Origin: Paraliobacillus sp. PM-2
GTDB lineage: Bacteria > Bacillota > Bacilli > Bacillales > Amphibacillaceae
Reading direction: 5' to 3'
NCBI RefSeq assembly: GCF_001368815.1
Contig: NZ_CTEI01000001.1
Span: 1,302,001 to 1,366,000, forward strand
DNA: 64,000 bases
Shown piece after piece: positions 63,836 through 64,000 of the stretch. The notes under the pieces are model-generated. The model saw nothing but the letters and a program-made list of their open reading frames with translations. It was not told the origin of the DNA and ran no database searches. A program made the position numbers and the translations under genes. Position 1 is the stretch's first letter; each line of letters starts with the position of its first letter.

Positions 63836-63950
63836 ATTCACACAACTCCTTTCATATTTTTCAAAAAATATATTATTATCTAGCCCATAAGCTAGATGAT
63901 AATTAACAACTTAAGCTTTCGGTCTTTCCTATTTTGGAATTAACAGAAAT

Positions 63951-63983
63951 AAAAAAACGCATACATCCGAAGACGTATACGTT
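63951..63983 (-). terminator. Terminator of a gene beyond the right edge
   Basis: On the minus strand a 12-bp stem (with G-U pairs) closed by a C(TTCG)G tetraloop, then T5-T7. It belongs to a minus-strand gene that begins outside the window. Confidence 0.8.
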
Positions 63984-64000
63984 AATGAACATAAAATGGG

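Noticed and set aside
1-64000. Mobile elements, CRISPR arrays, rRNA or tRNA genes
   Set aside because: No transposase, integrase, regularly spaced repeats, rRNA segments or cloverleaf genes were recognised on either strand.

Overview
The window is about 36% GC and comes from a low-GC, spore-forming Firmicute of the family Bacillaceae, most likely a moderately halophilic or halotolerant genus near Oceanobacillus or Virgibacillus. The reasons are strong gene-order agreement with the yhf-yhg-yha-yhe part of the Bacillus subtilis chromosome, as I remember it, together with sporulation genes (alpha/beta SASP, SpoVR, two YjcZ-type micropeptides, a YhcN-type lipoprotein) and a glycine betaine importer inserted into the conserved backbone. 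No rRNA, tRNA, CRISPR array, insertion sequence or prophage was recognised. The species assignment is inference.

Layout. 1-7.4 kb: the end of lplJ, yhfI, the coproporphyrin-type haem genes hemE-hemH-hemY, pbpF and the haem-degrading monooxygenase hmoB. 7.6-11.6 kb: the LiaFSR envelope-stress system, a PAP2 phosphatase and a ferritin-like protein behind a sigma-B-type promoter. 11.7-17.0 kb: yhaA, ecsAB, a structured intergenic region that may encode a small RNA, hit, trpP and yhaH. 17.2-23.3 kb: an osmoprotection island with opuAA-opuAB, two binding proteins, an FMN-binding-type lipoprotein and a divergent GbsR-type regulator. 23.4-36 kb: the backbone resumes with small membrane proteins, prsA, yhaM, a second GbsR-type regulator, the yhaNO nuclease pair, the natAB-like exporter, yheA and yheB. 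36-49 kb: a PucR-type regulator with msmX, SASP, fumC, a VanY-type carboxypeptidase, an IDEAL-domain protein, an MFS pump, a manganese-type CDF exporter, azlCD, map, an SDR, a trans-sulfuration-type lyase and an alkyltransferase-like protein. 49-56 kb: the qoxABCD menaquinol oxidase, an orphan zinc-binding protein behind two Zur-like boxes, and czcD-czrA zinc efflux. 56-64 kb: spoVR, a CstR-type sulfur sensor with a degenerate membrane rhodanese, a dipeptidase, luxS, a spore lipoprotein, yhdB, an orphan sigI, a membrane-anchored trypsin-like protease and a chain of tiny ORFs.

The most unusual observation is in the osmoprotection island. The two betaine-binding proteins next to opuAB have the same two lobes in opposite linear order, so they are circular permutants of each other. 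Both keep the three aromatic-cage tryptophans. The lipoprotein gene that follows encodes two near-identical domains and lies behind a perfect 19-bp-arm palindrome, which suggests a separately regulated unit. Also notable are a two-ORF micropeptide unit at 48.9-49.0 kb whose second ribosome site is flanked by a potential hairpin, sigI without rsgI, and several perfect palindromes in divergent promoter regions.

Functional themes are haem supply (hemEHY) feeding the haem-copper oxidase (qox) and haem turnover (hmoB); metal homeostasis with import (ZnuA), export (CzcD, Mn-type CDF) and sensing (CzrA, predicted Zur sites); envelope maintenance (LiaFSR, PbpF, EcsAB, PrsA, VanY, membrane protease); and osmotic adaptation.
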